64,000 bases of DNA from an uncultured Tidjanibacter sp. (GCA_944326085.1 CALVCL010000003.1:62001-126000); one strand, 5' to 3'; positions 32,375 through 41,773 are shown, numbered from the stretch's first letter. Notes: generated by a model not told the origin, from the sequence alone. Numbers and translations: made by a program.

Positions 32375-33916
32375 ATGACACAGGAAGAACTTTTCAAGAA
32401 ACTTGTTGCACACTCCAAGGAATATGGATTCATATTTCCGTCGAGCGAAATATATGACGGTCTCAGTGCCGTTTACGATTACGGCCAAATGGGTGTCGAG
32501 TTAAAAAACAACATCAAACGCTACTGGTGGGATGCCATGACCAAACTCAACGACAACATTGTCGGTATAGATGCTGCAATTTTTATGCACCCACGCGTAT
32601 GGGAGGCATCCGGACACATAGGAGCATTCAACGACCCCCTCATAGACAACAAAGACTCAAAAAAACGTTATCGTGCCGATGTTCTCATAGAAGATTGGCT
32701 TGCCAAACAGGACGAGAAGATTGAGAAAGAAGTTGAAAAAGGACGCAAGCGTTTCAAGGAAAACTTCGATGAAGCACAGTTCCGCAGCACAAATCCGCGT
32801 ATTCTTGAGACTGCAGCACGCCGTGATGAAATCCACAACCGTATGGTAGCCGCTCTCAACGACAACAACCTCGAAGAGCTCCGCCAGATAATACTCGATG
32901 CAGAAATAGTCTGCCCTATTTCCGGTACACGCAACTGGACTGAAGTACGTCAGTTCAACCTGATGTTCGACACTAAAGTAGGTTCTGTGGCCGACGGTGC
33001 CAACACAATATATCTCCGTCCGGAAACAGCCCAAGGCATCTTCGTAAACTTTCTGAACGTACAAAAAACCGGGCGTATGAAACTTCCGTTCGGTATAGCA
33101 CAGATTGGCAAGGCATTCCGCAATGAAATTGTTGCCCGTCAGTTCATATTCCGCATGAGGGAGTTCGAACAGATGGAGATGCAGTTTTTCGTACGCCCGG
33201 GTGAGGAACTTGCATGGTTTGCCAAATGGAAAGAGGCGCGTATGCGTTGGCATTGCGCACTCGGTTTCGGCAATGACAATTATCATTTCCACGACCACGA
33301 GAAGCTTGCACACTATGCGAATGCAGCGACCGACATCGAATTCCGCTTCCCGTTCGGTTTCAAAGAAGTTGAGGGCATACACTCCCGTACAAATTTCGAC
33401 CTTGCCCGTCACGAAGAATTTTCAGGCAAGAAAATACGCTATTTCGATCCCGAAACCAATGAAAGCTACATTCCTTACGTAATCGAAACATCAATCGGTG
33501 TTGACCGCATGGTGCTTCAGGTACTATCGGCCGGTTATAAGGAAGAAAAACTCGAAAATGGTGAAGAACGTACCGTACTTGCAATACCGGCTCCGCTGGC
33601 CCCTGTTAAGGCTGCAATACTGCCATTGGTCAAGAAAGACGGTTTGCCCGAAATCGCTCACCGCATCAAGGACATGCTTAAATTCGACTACAATATACAG
33701 TACGACGAAAAGGACAGCATCGGCAAACGTTACCGCCGTCAAGATGCTATCGGCACTCCGTTCTGTGTTACCGTTGACCACCAGACACTTGAGGACAACA
33801 CGGTAACTGTACGCGACCGTGACACAATGGCACAGACACGCATAAACATTGAAGAGATACCTGCGCTCATAGCCGGCCGTGCAAGCATGCGCGCACTGCT
33901 CGACAAACTGATGTAA
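32375..33916 (+). CDS. glyS: Glycyl-tRNA synthetase, single-chain (eukaryote/archaeal-like) type
   Basis: 513 residues, one chain of the dimeric class II type and not the alpha2-beta2 GlyQ/GlyS form. Visible are motif 2 (FRNEIVARQFIFRMREFEQM, EMQFFV), the glycine-specific region EFSGKKIRYFDPETNESYIP with YVIETSIGVDRM (motif 3), and a C-terminal anticodon-binding domain (APVKAAILPLVKKDGLPEIA, RYRRQDAIGTPFCVTVDHQT). It charges tRNA-Gly. It leads an operon with coaD (3-nt gap), lpxD, ruvC and a TlpA-like gene. Codon bias suggests high expression. Confidence 0.95.
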   Translation: MTQEELFKKLVAHSKEYGFIFPSSEIYDGLSAVYDYGQMGVELKNNIKRYWWDAMTKLNDNIVGIDAAIFMHPRVWEASGHIGAFNDPLIDNKDSKKRYRADVLIEDWLAKQDEKIEKEVEKGRKRFKENFDEAQFRSTNPRILETAARRDEIHNRMVAALNDNNLEELRQIILDAEIVCPISGTRNWTEVRQFNLMFDTKVGSVADGANTIYLRPETAQGIFVNFLNVQKTGRMKLPFGIAQIGKAFRNEIVARQFIFRMREFEQMEMQFFVRPGEELAWFAKWKEARMRWHCALGFGNDNYHFHDHEKLAHYANAATDIEFRFPFGFKEVEGIHSRTNFDLARHEEFSGKKIRYFDPETNESYIPYVIETSIGVDRMVLQVLSAGYKEEKLENGEERTVLAIPAPLAPVKAAILPLVKKDGLPEIAHRIKDMLKFDYNIQYDEKDSIGKRYRRQDAIGTPFCVTVDHQTLEDNTVTVRDRDTMAQTRINIEEIPALIAGRASMRALLDKLM

Positions 33917-33919
33917 ACA

Positions 33920-34387
33920 ATGAGAACAGCACTTTTTCCGGGGTCATTCGACCCGTTCACGCTGGGCCACCAGGCAATAGTCGAGGACGGACTCAAGATA
34001 TTCGACAAGATAGTGGTCGGTATAGGCTCCAATTCCGAGAAAAACGGTCTGTTGACTGTTGAGAACCGTCGCAGGCTAATCGAAGACCTATACAACGACA
34101 ACGACCGTGTAGATGTATCCGTATATTCAGAACTGACCGGTGAATTCTGCCGCAAAATAGGCGCACAGTTTCTATTGCGTGGCATGCGCAATACTGTCGA
34201 CTATGAATATGAACGGAACATGATGGTTGTCAATCAGATGTTGTTTCCCGAAATTACCACGGTGCTGTTATTCACCCCACCGAAATATGTCGCTGTATCA
34301 TCCAGCATGATACGCGAACTGCTCGCGTTCGGCGGCGATCCTACACAACTGATGCCGGACAAGATAGACATCAACAATTATCTTTAG
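33920..34387 (+). CDS. coaD: Phosphopantetheine adenylyltransferase
   Basis: 155 residues. The nucleotidyltransferase motif [20 protein letters not shown] includes TxGH as TLGH, and the second motif is VSSSMIREL. It makes dephospho-CoA from 4'-phosphopantetheine and ATP. It starts 3 nt after glyS. Confidence 0.95.
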   Translation: MRTALFPGSFDPFTLGHQAIVEDGLKIFDKIVVGIGSNSEKNGLLTVENRRRLIEDLYNDNDRVDVSVYSELTGEFCRKIGAQFLLRGMRNTVDYEYERNMMVVNQMLFPEITTVLLFTPPKYVAVSSSMIRELLAFGGDPTQLMPDKIDINNYL

Positions 34388-34397
34388 AAAAAGGATT

Positions 34398-35438
34398 ATG
34401 GAATTTTCAGCTGAAATGATAGCCGCATACCTCGGCGGTGAAATCGTCGGCAATACGCAGACGACAGTATCCACATTCGCCAAAATTGAAGAGGGACATC
34501 CCGGAGCATTATCCTTCTTGGCCAATCCGAAATATGAACACTACATATACGATACACAATCATCTATAGTGATAGTCAACAATGATTTCAAGCCACAGCA
34601 AGAAGTCAAGGCGACCATGATTAAGGTAGAAGATGCCTATGGTTCGTTTGCAAAATTGCTCGAACTGTATGCAGCCCACAAGCCACGCCGCACAGGCATA
34701 AGCGACAAGGCCGACATTGCACCCGATGCCAATGTCGGCTGCAACTGTTACATCGGAGCCTTTGCCGTTATCGAGACAGGCGCCACAATAGGCGATAACG
34801 TGTGCATATATCCAAATGCATATATAGGCGCAGGAGTTACCGTCGGTGACAACACAATTCTGTATGCCGGCGTAAAGGTCTATGAGGACTGCCGCATCGG
34901 GCGTAATGTCATCATACATGCCGGTGCAGTCATAGGTGCTGACGGTTTCGGTTTCGCACCACAGGAAGACGGCAGCTATTCCAAGATACCACAAATCGGC
35001 AATGTGGTTATAGAAGATGATGTCGAAATTGGAGCAAACACATGTATCGACCGTGCTACGATGGGATCTACCATAATACACCGCGGCGTCAAACTGGACA
35101 ACCTCATACAGATAGGTCATAATGTGGTAATCGGCGAGAATACCGTCAGTGCATCGCAGGTAGGAGTGGCAGGCACTAGCAAGGTGGGACGTCACTGCAT
35201 GCTCGGCGGACAGGTAGGCATCGCAGGACATCTCACCATCGGAGACAATGTACAGATAGGTTCCAAATCAGGTATTTCCAACAACATACCTGACGGTACA
35301 GTATATTTTGGCTATCCTGCCCTTCCGATATCAAGGTATCACCGTGCCAATGCGGTGTTCCGCAATCTGCCTGAACTCAGCAAAACGGTTTACCGTTTGG
35401 AAAAGCAGATGGCCGAACTTACAGGCAAAAAGGAATAA
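34398..35438 (+). CDS. lpxD: UDP-3-O-acylglucosamine N-acyltransferase
   Basis: 346 residues. The N-terminal uridine-binding domain ([20 protein letters not shown]) is followed by a left-handed beta-helix of hexapeptide repeats ([20 protein letters not shown] and later). The [20 protein letters not shown] segment carries the catalytic His, and [20 protein letters not shown] starts the C-terminal helix. It adds the N-linked acyl chain in lipid A synthesis. It lies 10 nt after coaD; the other lipid A genes are not in this window. Confidence 0.95.
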   Translation: MEFSAEMIAAYLGGEIVGNTQTTVSTFAKIEEGHPGALSFLANPKYEHYIYDTQSSIVIVNNDFKPQQEVKATMIKVEDAYGSFAKLLELYAAHKPRRTGISDKADIAPDANVGCNCYIGAFAVIETGATIGDNVCIYPNAYIGAGVTVGDNTILYAGVKVYEDCRIGRNVIIHAGAVIGADGFGFAPQEDGSYSKIPQIGNVVIEDDVEIGANTCIDRATMGSTIIHRGVKLDNLIQIGHNVVIGENTVSASQVGVAGTSKVGRHCMLGGQVGIAGHLTIGDNVQIGSKSGISNNIPDGTVYFGYPALPISRYHRANAVFRNLPELSKTVYRLEKQMAELTGKKE

Positions 35439-35452
35439 TAACAGCGTCAGAC

Positions 35453-36079
35453 ATGGCTCACACAAAAAACATACGCATCATGGGCATCGATCCCGGCACC
35501 AACCGCATGGGATATGGAATGCTTGATGTTGACGGAAACCGATTGTCGTGTGCGGCCATAGGAGACATTGATTTGACCAAGTTGCCTGATGCCTATGCAA
35601 AACTGCACCACATATTTGAACGAGTATCCGGACTGATAGACGAATATCAGCCTGACGAAGTGGCATTGGAAGCACCGTTTTACGGCGAAAATATCCAAAG
35701 CATGCTTAAATTAGGAAGGGCACAAGGAGTTGCAATGGCAGCTGCATTACATAAAGACCTGCCCGTATTCGAATATGCACCGCGCAGAATAAAACAAGCC
35801 ATCACAGGACAGGGAGGAGCAGCCAAAGAACAAATTGCAGCCATGCTCAAAAGCATGTTAGGAATAAGCTACAATCCGAAACGACTGGATGCCACCGATG
35901 GTTTGGCAGTAGCTTTATGCCATTGGTTCATAAGTACGTCACCTGTCAACGCATCGAATGCGGCAGGCAACAAGCCAACATGCCGCACACAAAGAGCATT
36001 GAACAGTTGGGAAGAGTTTGTGGCACGCAATCCCGAACGTGAAATTCAAATAAAAAGGAGCAAAAAAAATAAACCATAA
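35453..36079 (+). CDS. ruvC: Crossover junction endodeoxyribonuclease RuvC
   Basis: 208 residues with the RuvC RNase H fold: IMGIDPGTNRMGYGMLD (first catalytic Asp), VALEAPFYGENIQSMLKLGR (Glu), and LDATDGLAVALCHW (last acids). It cuts Holliday junctions with RuvAB. It has a longer C-terminal tail than E. coli RuvC (173 residues), rich in basic residues at the end (EIQIKRSKKNKP), which may bind DNA. It is in the glyS-coaD-lpxD operon. Confidence 0.94.
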   Translation: MAHTKNIRIMGIDPGTNRMGYGMLDVDGNRLSCAAIGDIDLTKLPDAYAKLHHIFERVSGLIDEYQPDEVALEAPFYGENIQSMLKLGRAQGVAMAAALHKDLPVFEYAPRRIKQAITGQGGAAKEQIAAMLKSMLGISYNPKRLDATDGLAVALCHWFISTSPVNASNAAGNKPTCRTQRALNSWEEFVARNPEREIQIKRSKKNKP

Positions 36080-36093
36080 TCATTATTACCAAC

Positions 36094-37122
36094 ATGAAAA
36101 AACTTTTAATTCTCGCAGCCATAGCTGCAATGCTGATAGGCTGCGGTAAAAAGTACACCATCAATGGTGATGTCTCCGGTCTGACCGGAAGCGTAATCCT
36201 CATCAACGAAAAAAGCGACACCATCCATGAAGCTACCGTTACCAACGGCAAGTTCACTATGTCCGGCAAGGCAGACAAAACTTCAGTAGGTTTCATCAGC
36301 AACAACGGAATGCCTATTGCAATGCTGTTCATAGAACCTGGGACTATTACAATCTCAGGTGACATGGAAAACGGTTTCGACGCAACGGGCACTATCTGCA
36401 ACGACAAAAACACCGCATTCAACGAAGAGCAGATGGCATACTGGGAACGTTTCTTCAATGCCGGCTCCGATGAGGAACGTCAGACTATTGCGGAAGAACT
36501 CAAAGACCGCATACAGGTTCTCATGGACGAAAACCTCGACAACTACTTCGGTCTTTATCTATTGACAGGCATACTCAACGAATGGGATACCGATACAGTA
36601 ATTGCACAGCTCGACAAATTCTCGCCCGAAGTACAGGCCTCTGAACTTGCGCAAGAAATACGCAAGCATGCCGAGATAAAATCCAAGACTGAAGTAGGCA
36701 AGCAGTATACTGACATAAGCCTCCCCGATGCGGATGGCAACACCATAACACTCTCCAGTGTTGTAGGCGAAGGCAAATATGTACTGCTTGATTTCTGGGC
36801 ATCATGGTGTACTCCATGTATGATGGAACTTCCCTACCTCGTAAAGGCTTACGAAAACTATAATGACAAGGGCTTCGAAATTTACGGCGTATCTCTCGAT
36901 CAAAAAGAAGCCGATTGGAAAAGGGCAATGGAAGACAACCGAATGACATGGTTTAACGTATCCGCTCTCGAAAACGAAGAACTGATACAATCCATAAACC
37001 AAACATATGCCATTGAAAGCATACCGGCCAACTTCCTTATTGGTCCCGATGGTACTATAGTGGCAAAAGATCTCCGCGGCACCGATGTCGAAACCAAACT
37101 TGCAGAGCTATTCGGTGAATAA
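36094..37122 (+). CDS. TlpA-type thiol-disulfide lipoprotein with DUF4369 N-domain
   Basis: 342 residues. The lipoprotein signal is LLILAAIAAMLIGC with Cys17. The N-terminal part (about 20-130) looks like a DUF4369 beta domain (YTINGDVSGLTGSVILINEK), a helical linker follows, and the C-terminal half is a TlpA thioredoxin domain with LLDFWASWCTPCMMELPYLV (WCxPC) and the cis-Pro turn ESIPANFLIGPDGTIV. It should work at the outer face of a membrane as a thiol-disulfide reductase; its substrate is unknown. It is the last gene of the glyS operon and ends in a strong terminator. Confidence 0.88.
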   Translation: MKKLLILAAIAAMLIGCGKKYTINGDVSGLTGSVILINEKSDTIHEATVTNGKFTMSGKADKTSVGFISNNGMPIAMLFIEPGTITISGDMENGFDATGTICNDKNTAFNEEQMAYWERFFNAGSDEERQTIAEELKDRIQVLMDENLDNYFGLYLLTGILNEWDTDTVIAQLDKFSPEVQASELAQEIRKHAEIKSKTEVGKQYTDISLPDADGNTITLSSVVGEGKYVLLDFWASWCTPCMMELPYLVKAYENYNDKGFEIYGVSLDQKEADWKRAMEDNRMTWFNVSALENEELIQSINQTYAIESIPANFLIGPDGTIVAKDLRGTDVETKLAELFGE

Positions 37123-37141
37123 TCTACCGACAAGCGATAAT

Positions 37142-37174
37142 AAAAAAGGACATGTCTTGGACATGTCCTTTTTT
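37142..37174. terminator. Bidirectional terminator between the TlpA gene and rsmA
   Basis: Perfect 15-bp stem AAAAAAGGACATGTC (37142-37156) with its complement (37160-37174), 3-nt loop, T-runs on both strands. Confidence 0.93.
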
Positions 37175-37191
37175 ATTGTAATACATTTCCT

Positions 37192-37962
37192 TTATCTGTG
37201 TTCTGTCACCCAATTTGTCAGTTCTACGAATTCTTCCACAGACAACGTCTCGGCCCTACGCTGAAAAGCATGATGTTCTGCCCCGCCGAAATCACCGAAC
37301 ACTCCGCGTAACGGGTTTTTCAACATCTTGCGCCGCTGCGAAAAAGCTGCCTTGACTACCTTAACAAACAATTCCTCGTCACAACCCAAGCATTCGGTAG
37401 AGTTTCTGCGCAACCTTATAACAGCACTCTTTACCTTGGGCGGAGGATTGAATACATTCTCATGAACGGTAAACAAATATTCGACATTATACCACGCCTG
37501 CAACAGAACACTCAATATACCATATTCCCTGCTGCCAGGAGGTTCTGCCAAACGCACAGCCACTTCCTTCTGGACCATACCGACACATTCCGGTATAAGA
37601 TCCCTATTTTCCAATATCTTAAAAAATATCTGTGATGAAATGTTGTAAGGAAAATTACCTATTACTTTCAAGCCGTTCGGGAACATTTTCGCCAACGGCA
37701 TGCGCAGGAAATCCTCATTATAAAGACGTGATAAAAACTCCGGGAAATGACGGTTCAGATATTCTATGCTCTCTCCATCAACCTCTGCTCCATAAACAGT
37801 AATATCCTCTCTCTGTAACAGAAACTGTGTTAGCATGCCTGTGCCGCATCCAACCTCCAGTACATCGCCACCGCCTGATAATGCTTCCGATATTCTGCGC
37901 GCGATATTGGCATCTGTCAGAAAATGCTGTCCCAACGCCTTTTTAGCCCTTACTTCCTGCAT
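37192..37962 (-). CDS. rsmA: 16S rRNA adenine dimethyltransferase
   Basis: 256 residues. Motifs: KKALGQHFLTDANIARRISE, the SAM site VLEVGCGTGMLTQFLL, the catalytic NFPY in VIGNFPYNISSQIFFKIL, and FNPPPKVKSAVIRLRR. It dimethylates two adenines near the 3' end of 16S rRNA; loss confers kasugamycin resistance. It is a single-gene unit with its own promoter and a shared terminator. Confidence 0.95.
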   Translation of the reverse strand: MQEVRAKKALGQHFLTDANIARRISEALSGGGDVLEVGCGTGMLTQFLLQREDITVYGAEVDGESIEYLNRHFPEFLSRLYNEDFLRMPLAKMFPNGLKVIGNFPYNISSQIFFKILENRDLIPECVGMVQKEVAVRLAEPPGSREYGILSVLLQAWYNVEYLFTVHENVFNPPPKVKSAVIRLRRNSTECLGCDEELFVKVVKAAFSQRRKMLKNPLRGVFGDFGGAEHHAFQRRAETLSVEEFVELTNWVTEHR

Positions 37963-37980
37963 ATACTGTAATTAGCGCAA

Positions 37981-38011
37981 CAAATTTATACATTGTGAAC
38001 CGAATACACAA
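37981..38011 (-). promoter_or_regulatory. Promoter of rsmA
   Basis: Minus strand: TTG (38009-38011), 20 nt, TAAATTTG (37981-37988). The -7 box is perfect and 18 nt before the ATG. The -33 end lies near the end of the DUF4294 gene. Confidence 0.7.
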
Positions 38012-38029
38012 TCGACATAAGTCTGCACA

Positions 38030-38635
38030 TTACAATAATCCAGCCTCTATGAGAGTCACAATCTGCTCTATCTGGGCATCCTCTCCTCCTTTCGAAGGGT
38101 CATAATGCTGTTTAAGATCGGCACTGAAAATCTTCGCTATCGCATTATAGAAACCAGCCGTCAGCCTGCCACGGAAATCACGCAGCAATTGATACGGTGT
38201 GCGCTTTGTTTCCCTGTCTATCAACTTGATAAGTATCTTCCCCTGTGTATAGGTCATCTTTTCGAGAATGGGTGTATACTTCCTTACTATTTCACGCTCC
38301 ATGTCGGCAACAAACTTCTCCCGCTGAAAAGGAGACTTTATGCTGTCCAGTTGAGTCTCAAGCACATTAAAATAATGCCGTGCCTCCATAGCATACGGAT
38401 ATACTTTCTTCACATTACGCACAAGACGTTCATACTGACGCTGATTCTTGGCCGAAGCATAAACATATAACGGATTAACCATAACACTAATAACAGTATC
38501 TTCCCCCATAAGTTCGAAGCCGTTGTAGTGTCCTCCCCTGAAACGATATGAATTGCCGTCCTGCGCCAATGTCTCAGCACACAATCCGGACACAGCGAAG
38601 AGAACAAACAACAACCATATATGTTTCCGTCTCAT
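38030..38635 (-). CDS. DUF4294 family exported protein
   Basis: 201 residues with a signal peptide (KHIWLLFVLFAVSGLCAETL). The mature part is helical and basic (RQYERLVRNVKKVYPYAMEA, QREKFVADMEREIVRKYTPI, GKILIKLIDRETKRTPYQLL), as in DUF4294 proteins found throughout the Bacteroidota. The function is unknown; a periplasmic location is inferred. It starts 10 nt from the palindromic promoter shared with fprA, and would have a very short leader. Confidence 0.87.
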   Translation of the reverse strand: MRRKHIWLLFVLFAVSGLCAETLAQDGNSYRFRGGHYNGFELMGEDTVISVMVNPLYVYASAKNQRQYERLVRNVKKVYPYAMEARHYFNVLETQLDSIKSPFQREKFVADMEREIVRKYTPILEKMTYTQGKILIKLIDRETKRTPYQLLRDFRGRLTAGFYNAIAKIFSADLKQHYDPSKGGEDAQIEQIVTLIEAGLL

Positions 38636-38644
38636 AGAAAAGTC

Positions 38645-38662
38645 TTATCTTTGCAAAGATAA
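38645..38662. promoter_or_regulatory. Palindromic back-to-back -7 boxes between DUF4294 and fprA
   Basis: TTATCTTTGCAAAGATAA is a perfect 18-bp palindrome. It holds TATCTTTG on the plus strand (38646-38653) and TATCTTTG on the minus strand (38654-38661), which abut. A TTTC (38624-38627) 18 nt upstream can serve as the plus-strand -33. Confidence 0.65.
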
Positions 38663-38698
38663 TAGGTTTATTAGAAACGCCATTAAATCAATAAACGT

Positions 38699-39898
38699 AT
38701 GCAGACCAACATTAGTATTGCAGAAGGCATCTACATGATAGGTGTCAACGACCGCAGGACAGCACTGTTCGAAAACATTTGGCCAATCCCTCATGGAGTA
38801 TCCTATAACTCCTACGTTATATGTGACGAAAAATGCGCATTGCTCGACACTATAGAATTTGGCAGCGAAGGCGCTTACGTTGACCGTATAAAGGGCATTA
38901 TCGGCGACCGCAACCTCGACTATCTCATAGTAAACCATATGGAGCCTGACCACTCCGGCGAAATCGAGACCATTCTCCGCCGCTATCCGTCCGTGAAGCT
39001 TGTTGCCAACAAGCAGACCCGCAAAATCATGGAAGGCTATTTCGGCGACGTATCCACCAATTTCATGGAAGTAGGCGACGGCGACAAACTGGAACTCGGC
39101 AAGCACACGCTTCACTTCTACCTCACCCCGTGGGTACACTGGCCCGAAACCATGATGACTTATGAAGCCACCGAAAAGATACTCTTCTCGGCTGACGCAT
39201 TCGGTACATTCGGAGTTACCGACGGTGCCGCCACCGATGCTCTCACCGATGTAGAGGTATACGAAGAAGAGATGCGCAGGTACTACTCCAATATTGTAGG
39301 CAAATACGGCATGATGGTACAGAAGGCTTTGGCCAAACTGTCGGGTCTCGACGTCAAGACACTGTGCCCGCTTCACGGTCCGGTATGGAGCAGGCAGGCA
39401 GGTGAAGTCATCGGCCTGTATGACAAATGGAGCCGCGGAGAAGCCGACAATTCGGCAGTGATAATATACGCATCAATGTACAACAACACTGCCCACATGG
39501 CAAACCACATTGCAGACTGCCTCGCAGAACAGGGTATCAAGGGAGTCAAAGTATATGATGTATCGAAAACCCATTTATCATACCTCATCAGCGAAATATG
39601 GCGCTGCCGCTACGTCATCCTCGGCAGCTGCGCATACAACGGCGACATGTTCCCGCTCATGGAACTTCTCTGCAACTCAATGCTTCACTACGGACTCAAG
39701 AACCGTGACCTCGCACTGTTCGGCAGTTACAGTTTCAATGGCGGTGGTGTCCGCGCACTCAAGAAATTTGCCGAAGCAAGCGGCTGGAACATGATTTGCG
39801 ATCCGGTAGAGGTTGCCGGCAGGGCTACCCCTGAAAATCTCTCAAAATTCAACCCGATGGCTGAAGCCATAGCTGAAAAGATAAAAAATGACAAATAG
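38699..39898 (+). CDS. fprA: Flavodiiron protein (A-type flavoprotein)
   Basis: 399 residues. The N-terminal metallo-beta-lactamase domain has the diiron ligands H80, E82, D84 and H85 (VNHMEPDHSGE), a His in TPWVHWPETM, FSADAFGTFG and LCPLHGPVW. The C-terminal flavodoxin domain begins at about residue 255 (AVIIYASMYNNTAHMANHIA). The protein reduces oxygen to water or nitric oxide to N2O and protects anaerobes from these. It shares a divergent promoter region with DUF4294 and is followed by a thioesterase gene that starts inside its last codons. Confidence 0.95.
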   Translation: MQTNISIAEGIYMIGVNDRRTALFENIWPIPHGVSYNSYVICDEKCALLDTIEFGSEGAYVDRIKGIIGDRNLDYLIVNHMEPDHSGEIETILRRYPSVKLVANKQTRKIMEGYFGDVSTNFMEVGDGDKLELGKHTLHFYLTPWVHWPETMMTYEATEKILFSADAFGTFGVTDGAATDALTDVEVYEEEMRRYYSNIVGKYGMMVQKALAKLSGLDVKTLCPLHGPVWSRQAGEVIGLYDKWSRGEADNSAVIIYASMYNNTAHMANHIADCLAEQGIKGVKVYDVSKTHLSYLISEIWRCRYVILGSCAYNGDMFPLMELLCNSMLHYGLKNRDLALFGSYSFNGGGVRALKKFAEASGWNMICDPVEVAGRATPENLSKFNPMAEAIAEKIKNDK

Positions 39899-40274
39899 TA
39901 TCATGCTCAAGAAAGGTGTGCGCCACACTTCGCACACGGAGGTCAATACTTCCAACACCGCCATCATGCTCGGGTCCGGCGAAATGGAGGTATTTGCCAC
40001 TCCGGCAATGGTAGCCCTCATGGAGAATGCTGCCATGAATGCGGTCGCTCCATTCCTGCCGGAAGGCTGTACCACCGTAGGTGCAAAAATCGACACATCG
40101 CACATCAAACCCTCGGGCATTGGACAACACATAACTGCCGAAGCCGAACTAATCGAAATCGACGGTCGCAAACTGACATTCAAGGTTTCAGCATCTGACG
40201 GTGTATGTACAATAGGAGAAGGCACACATGTCCGCTATATCGTAGACCATACCAAATTTCTGTCGAAACTCTAA
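39888..40274 (+). CDS. Hotdog-fold thioesterase, fluoroacetyl-CoA thioesterase (FlK)-like
   Basis: 128 residues, a single hotdog domain. The family segment SGEMEVFATPAMVALMENAA (with the Thr and Glu of the active site) and GAKIDTSHIKPSGIGQHITA (His) match FlK-like thioesterases, which hydrolyse short acyl-CoAs. The first ATG overlaps fprA by 11 bp; a second at 39903 (MLKKGVRHTS) fits the family N-terminus better and would lie 4 nt after the fprA stop. It is cotranscribed with fprA and may dispose of toxic acyl-CoAs, but its substrate is unknown. Confidence 0.85.
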   Translation: MTNSIMLKKGVRHTSHTEVNTSNTAIMLGSGEMEVFATPAMVALMENAAMNAVAPFLPEGCTTVGAKIDTSHIKPSGIGQHITAEAELIEIDGRKLTFKVSASDGVCTIGEGTHVRYIVDHTKFLSKL

Positions 40275-40278
40275 AATC

Positions 40279-40311
40279 ATTCCGTCCTGCAGTAATAGTG
40301 CAGGACGGAAT
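40279..40311 (+). terminator. Terminator of fprA-thioesterase
   Basis: Perfect 13-bp stem ATTCCGTCCTGCA (40279-40291) with TGCAGGACGGAAT (40299-40311), 7-nt loop, followed by TTCATATTT. Confidence 0.88.
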
Positions 40312-40355
40312 TTCATATTTCCCTTAAACTAACCAAAAGCACAAAACCATTAACA

Positions 40356-41597
40356 ATGAAAAATGCAATAGCCATACTCGCAGGTGGTGGTCCCGCTCCA
40401 GGCATAAATACCGTTATTGCCAGCGTAACCAAGATATTTCTGGCACACGGTTTCCGTGTCATAGGATTGCACAACGGCTATAAAGGCATCTTCTCAAAAG
40501 AACAGGAGATGATAGACCTCGACTTCCGCATTGCTGACGAAATATACGCTCGCGGTGGTTCCTACTTGCACATGAGCCGCTATAGACCAAGCGACACAGA
40601 CTTCGCAGAAAAATTCAATATTGACTTCTTCACCACGAACAATATCAAGTTATTGGTAACAATAGGCGGTGACGACACTGCATCAACAGCCAACCGTGTA
40701 GCAAAGTTCCTCGGCGACCGCAACTATCCGATTGCCAACATACACGTACCGAAGACTATTGACAATGACCTTCCTCTTCCCGAAGGAATGCCTACATTTG
40801 GTTACGAATCTGCCAAGGACAAAGGTGCCGTAATAGCCCGTACTATCTATGCAGATGCATATGCCAGCAACAACTGGTTTTTAGTCTCTGCCATGGGACG
40901 TTCTGCCGGACACCTCGCATTCGGTATAGGTTCTGCAGCACATTACCCCATGATTGTGATACCGGAAATGTTCAACCGCACCGAGATCACCATGGATAAG
41001 ATTCTCCGTCTCATAATATCGGCGATAATCAAGCGCCGTCTTATGGGTATGGAATATGGCGCAGTCATTGTATCGGAAGGTGTCTTCCATGAACTCGACA
41101 CCAAGGAAATGGCCGACGCGGGAGTAGAGTTCACATACGATGCGCACGGACACCCTGAATTGTGGAAAATCTCGAAAGCACATGTATTTGCTGCCCTAAT
41201 AGACAATAAGCTTGCCAATACTCCACTCAAGGTAAGACCGCGTCCTGTCGAGCTTGGCTACGAAATGAGATGCCAGACCCCGATTGCCTACGATTTGGCA
41301 TACTGTTCCACACTCGGTGCAGGTGTGTACAAACTGTTTGCCGAAGGCAAGACCGGCTGCATGGTATGTACCGACTCAACTGGCCACATCGGTCATCTGT
41401 TCCTAAAAGACATCCAGGAACCTGAAAGCGGCAAGATACTTCCGCGTACTGTTGATATCGAATCAGACGAGTGCAAATACATACTCAATTACATGTTGTC
41501 GTACATCACTCCGGCAGATTATGAGGCTGCACGCAAGTATGTTCCGGACCCTGAAAACTACGACATGCACAATATTCTCAATTGGGAAAGAATATAA
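40356..41597 (+). CDS. Phosphofructokinase, predicted pyrophosphate-dependent
   Basis: 413 residues. The phosphoryl-donor site reads IGGDDTAS with D106 and D107, and the substrate loop reads VPKTIDNDLP with K133. ATP-dependent enzymes have GGDG and PGTIDND here, whereas Asp and Lys at these places mark pyrophosphate-dependent enzymes, so PPi is the likely donor. It interconverts fructose 6-phosphate and fructose 1,6-bisphosphate. The gene is monocistronic and ends in a terminator. The call of donor rests on motif comparison only. Confidence 0.92.
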   Translation: MKNAIAILAGGGPAPGINTVIASVTKIFLAHGFRVIGLHNGYKGIFSKEQEMIDLDFRIADEIYARGGSYLHMSRYRPSDTDFAEKFNIDFFTTNNIKLLVTIGGDDTASTANRVAKFLGDRNYPIANIHVPKTIDNDLPLPEGMPTFGYESAKDKGAVIARTIYADAYASNNWFLVSAMGRSAGHLAFGIGSAAHYPMIVIPEMFNRTEITMDKILRLIISAIIKRRLMGMEYGAVIVSEGVFHELDTKEMADAGVEFTYDAHGHPELWKISKAHVFAALIDNKLANTPLKVRPRPVELGYEMRCQTPIAYDLAYCSTLGAGVYKLFAEGKTGCMVCTDSTGHIGHLFLKDIQEPESGKILPRTVDIESDECKYILNYMLSYITPADYEAARKYVPDPENYDMHNILNWERI

Positions 41598-41617
41598 TCA
41601 TCCATACAAAATACGAA

Positions 41618-41646
41618 ACAAGGCAGGTGTTCCGCACCTGCCTTGT
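41618..41646 (+). terminator. Terminator of the phosphofructokinase gene
   Basis: Perfect 12-bp stem ACAAGGCAGGTG (41618-41629) with CACCTGCCTTGT (41635-41646), 5-nt loop, then TATTTTTATC. I see nothing further in 41647-41773. Confidence 0.9.
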
Positions 41647-41773
41647 TATTTTTATCAATGGCACTCCCAATGCCTATATGTCTTAGAATTAGAAAAAGCA
41701 CAATTGATTTCCGCTACATTACTAACGATTCAACAGTTGGAATTGTCCGACAACATATCAAGAAACCTATCCG

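Noticed and set aside
32657..33412. Minus-strand open frame of 251 codons inside glyS
   Set aside because: Same aligned-frame effect; the glycyl-tRNA synthetase reading is complete with motifs 2 and 3.
38645..39376. Minus-strand open frame of 243 codons inside fprA
   Set aside because: Antisense shadow in the aligned frame; fprA has complete diiron and flavodoxin motifs.
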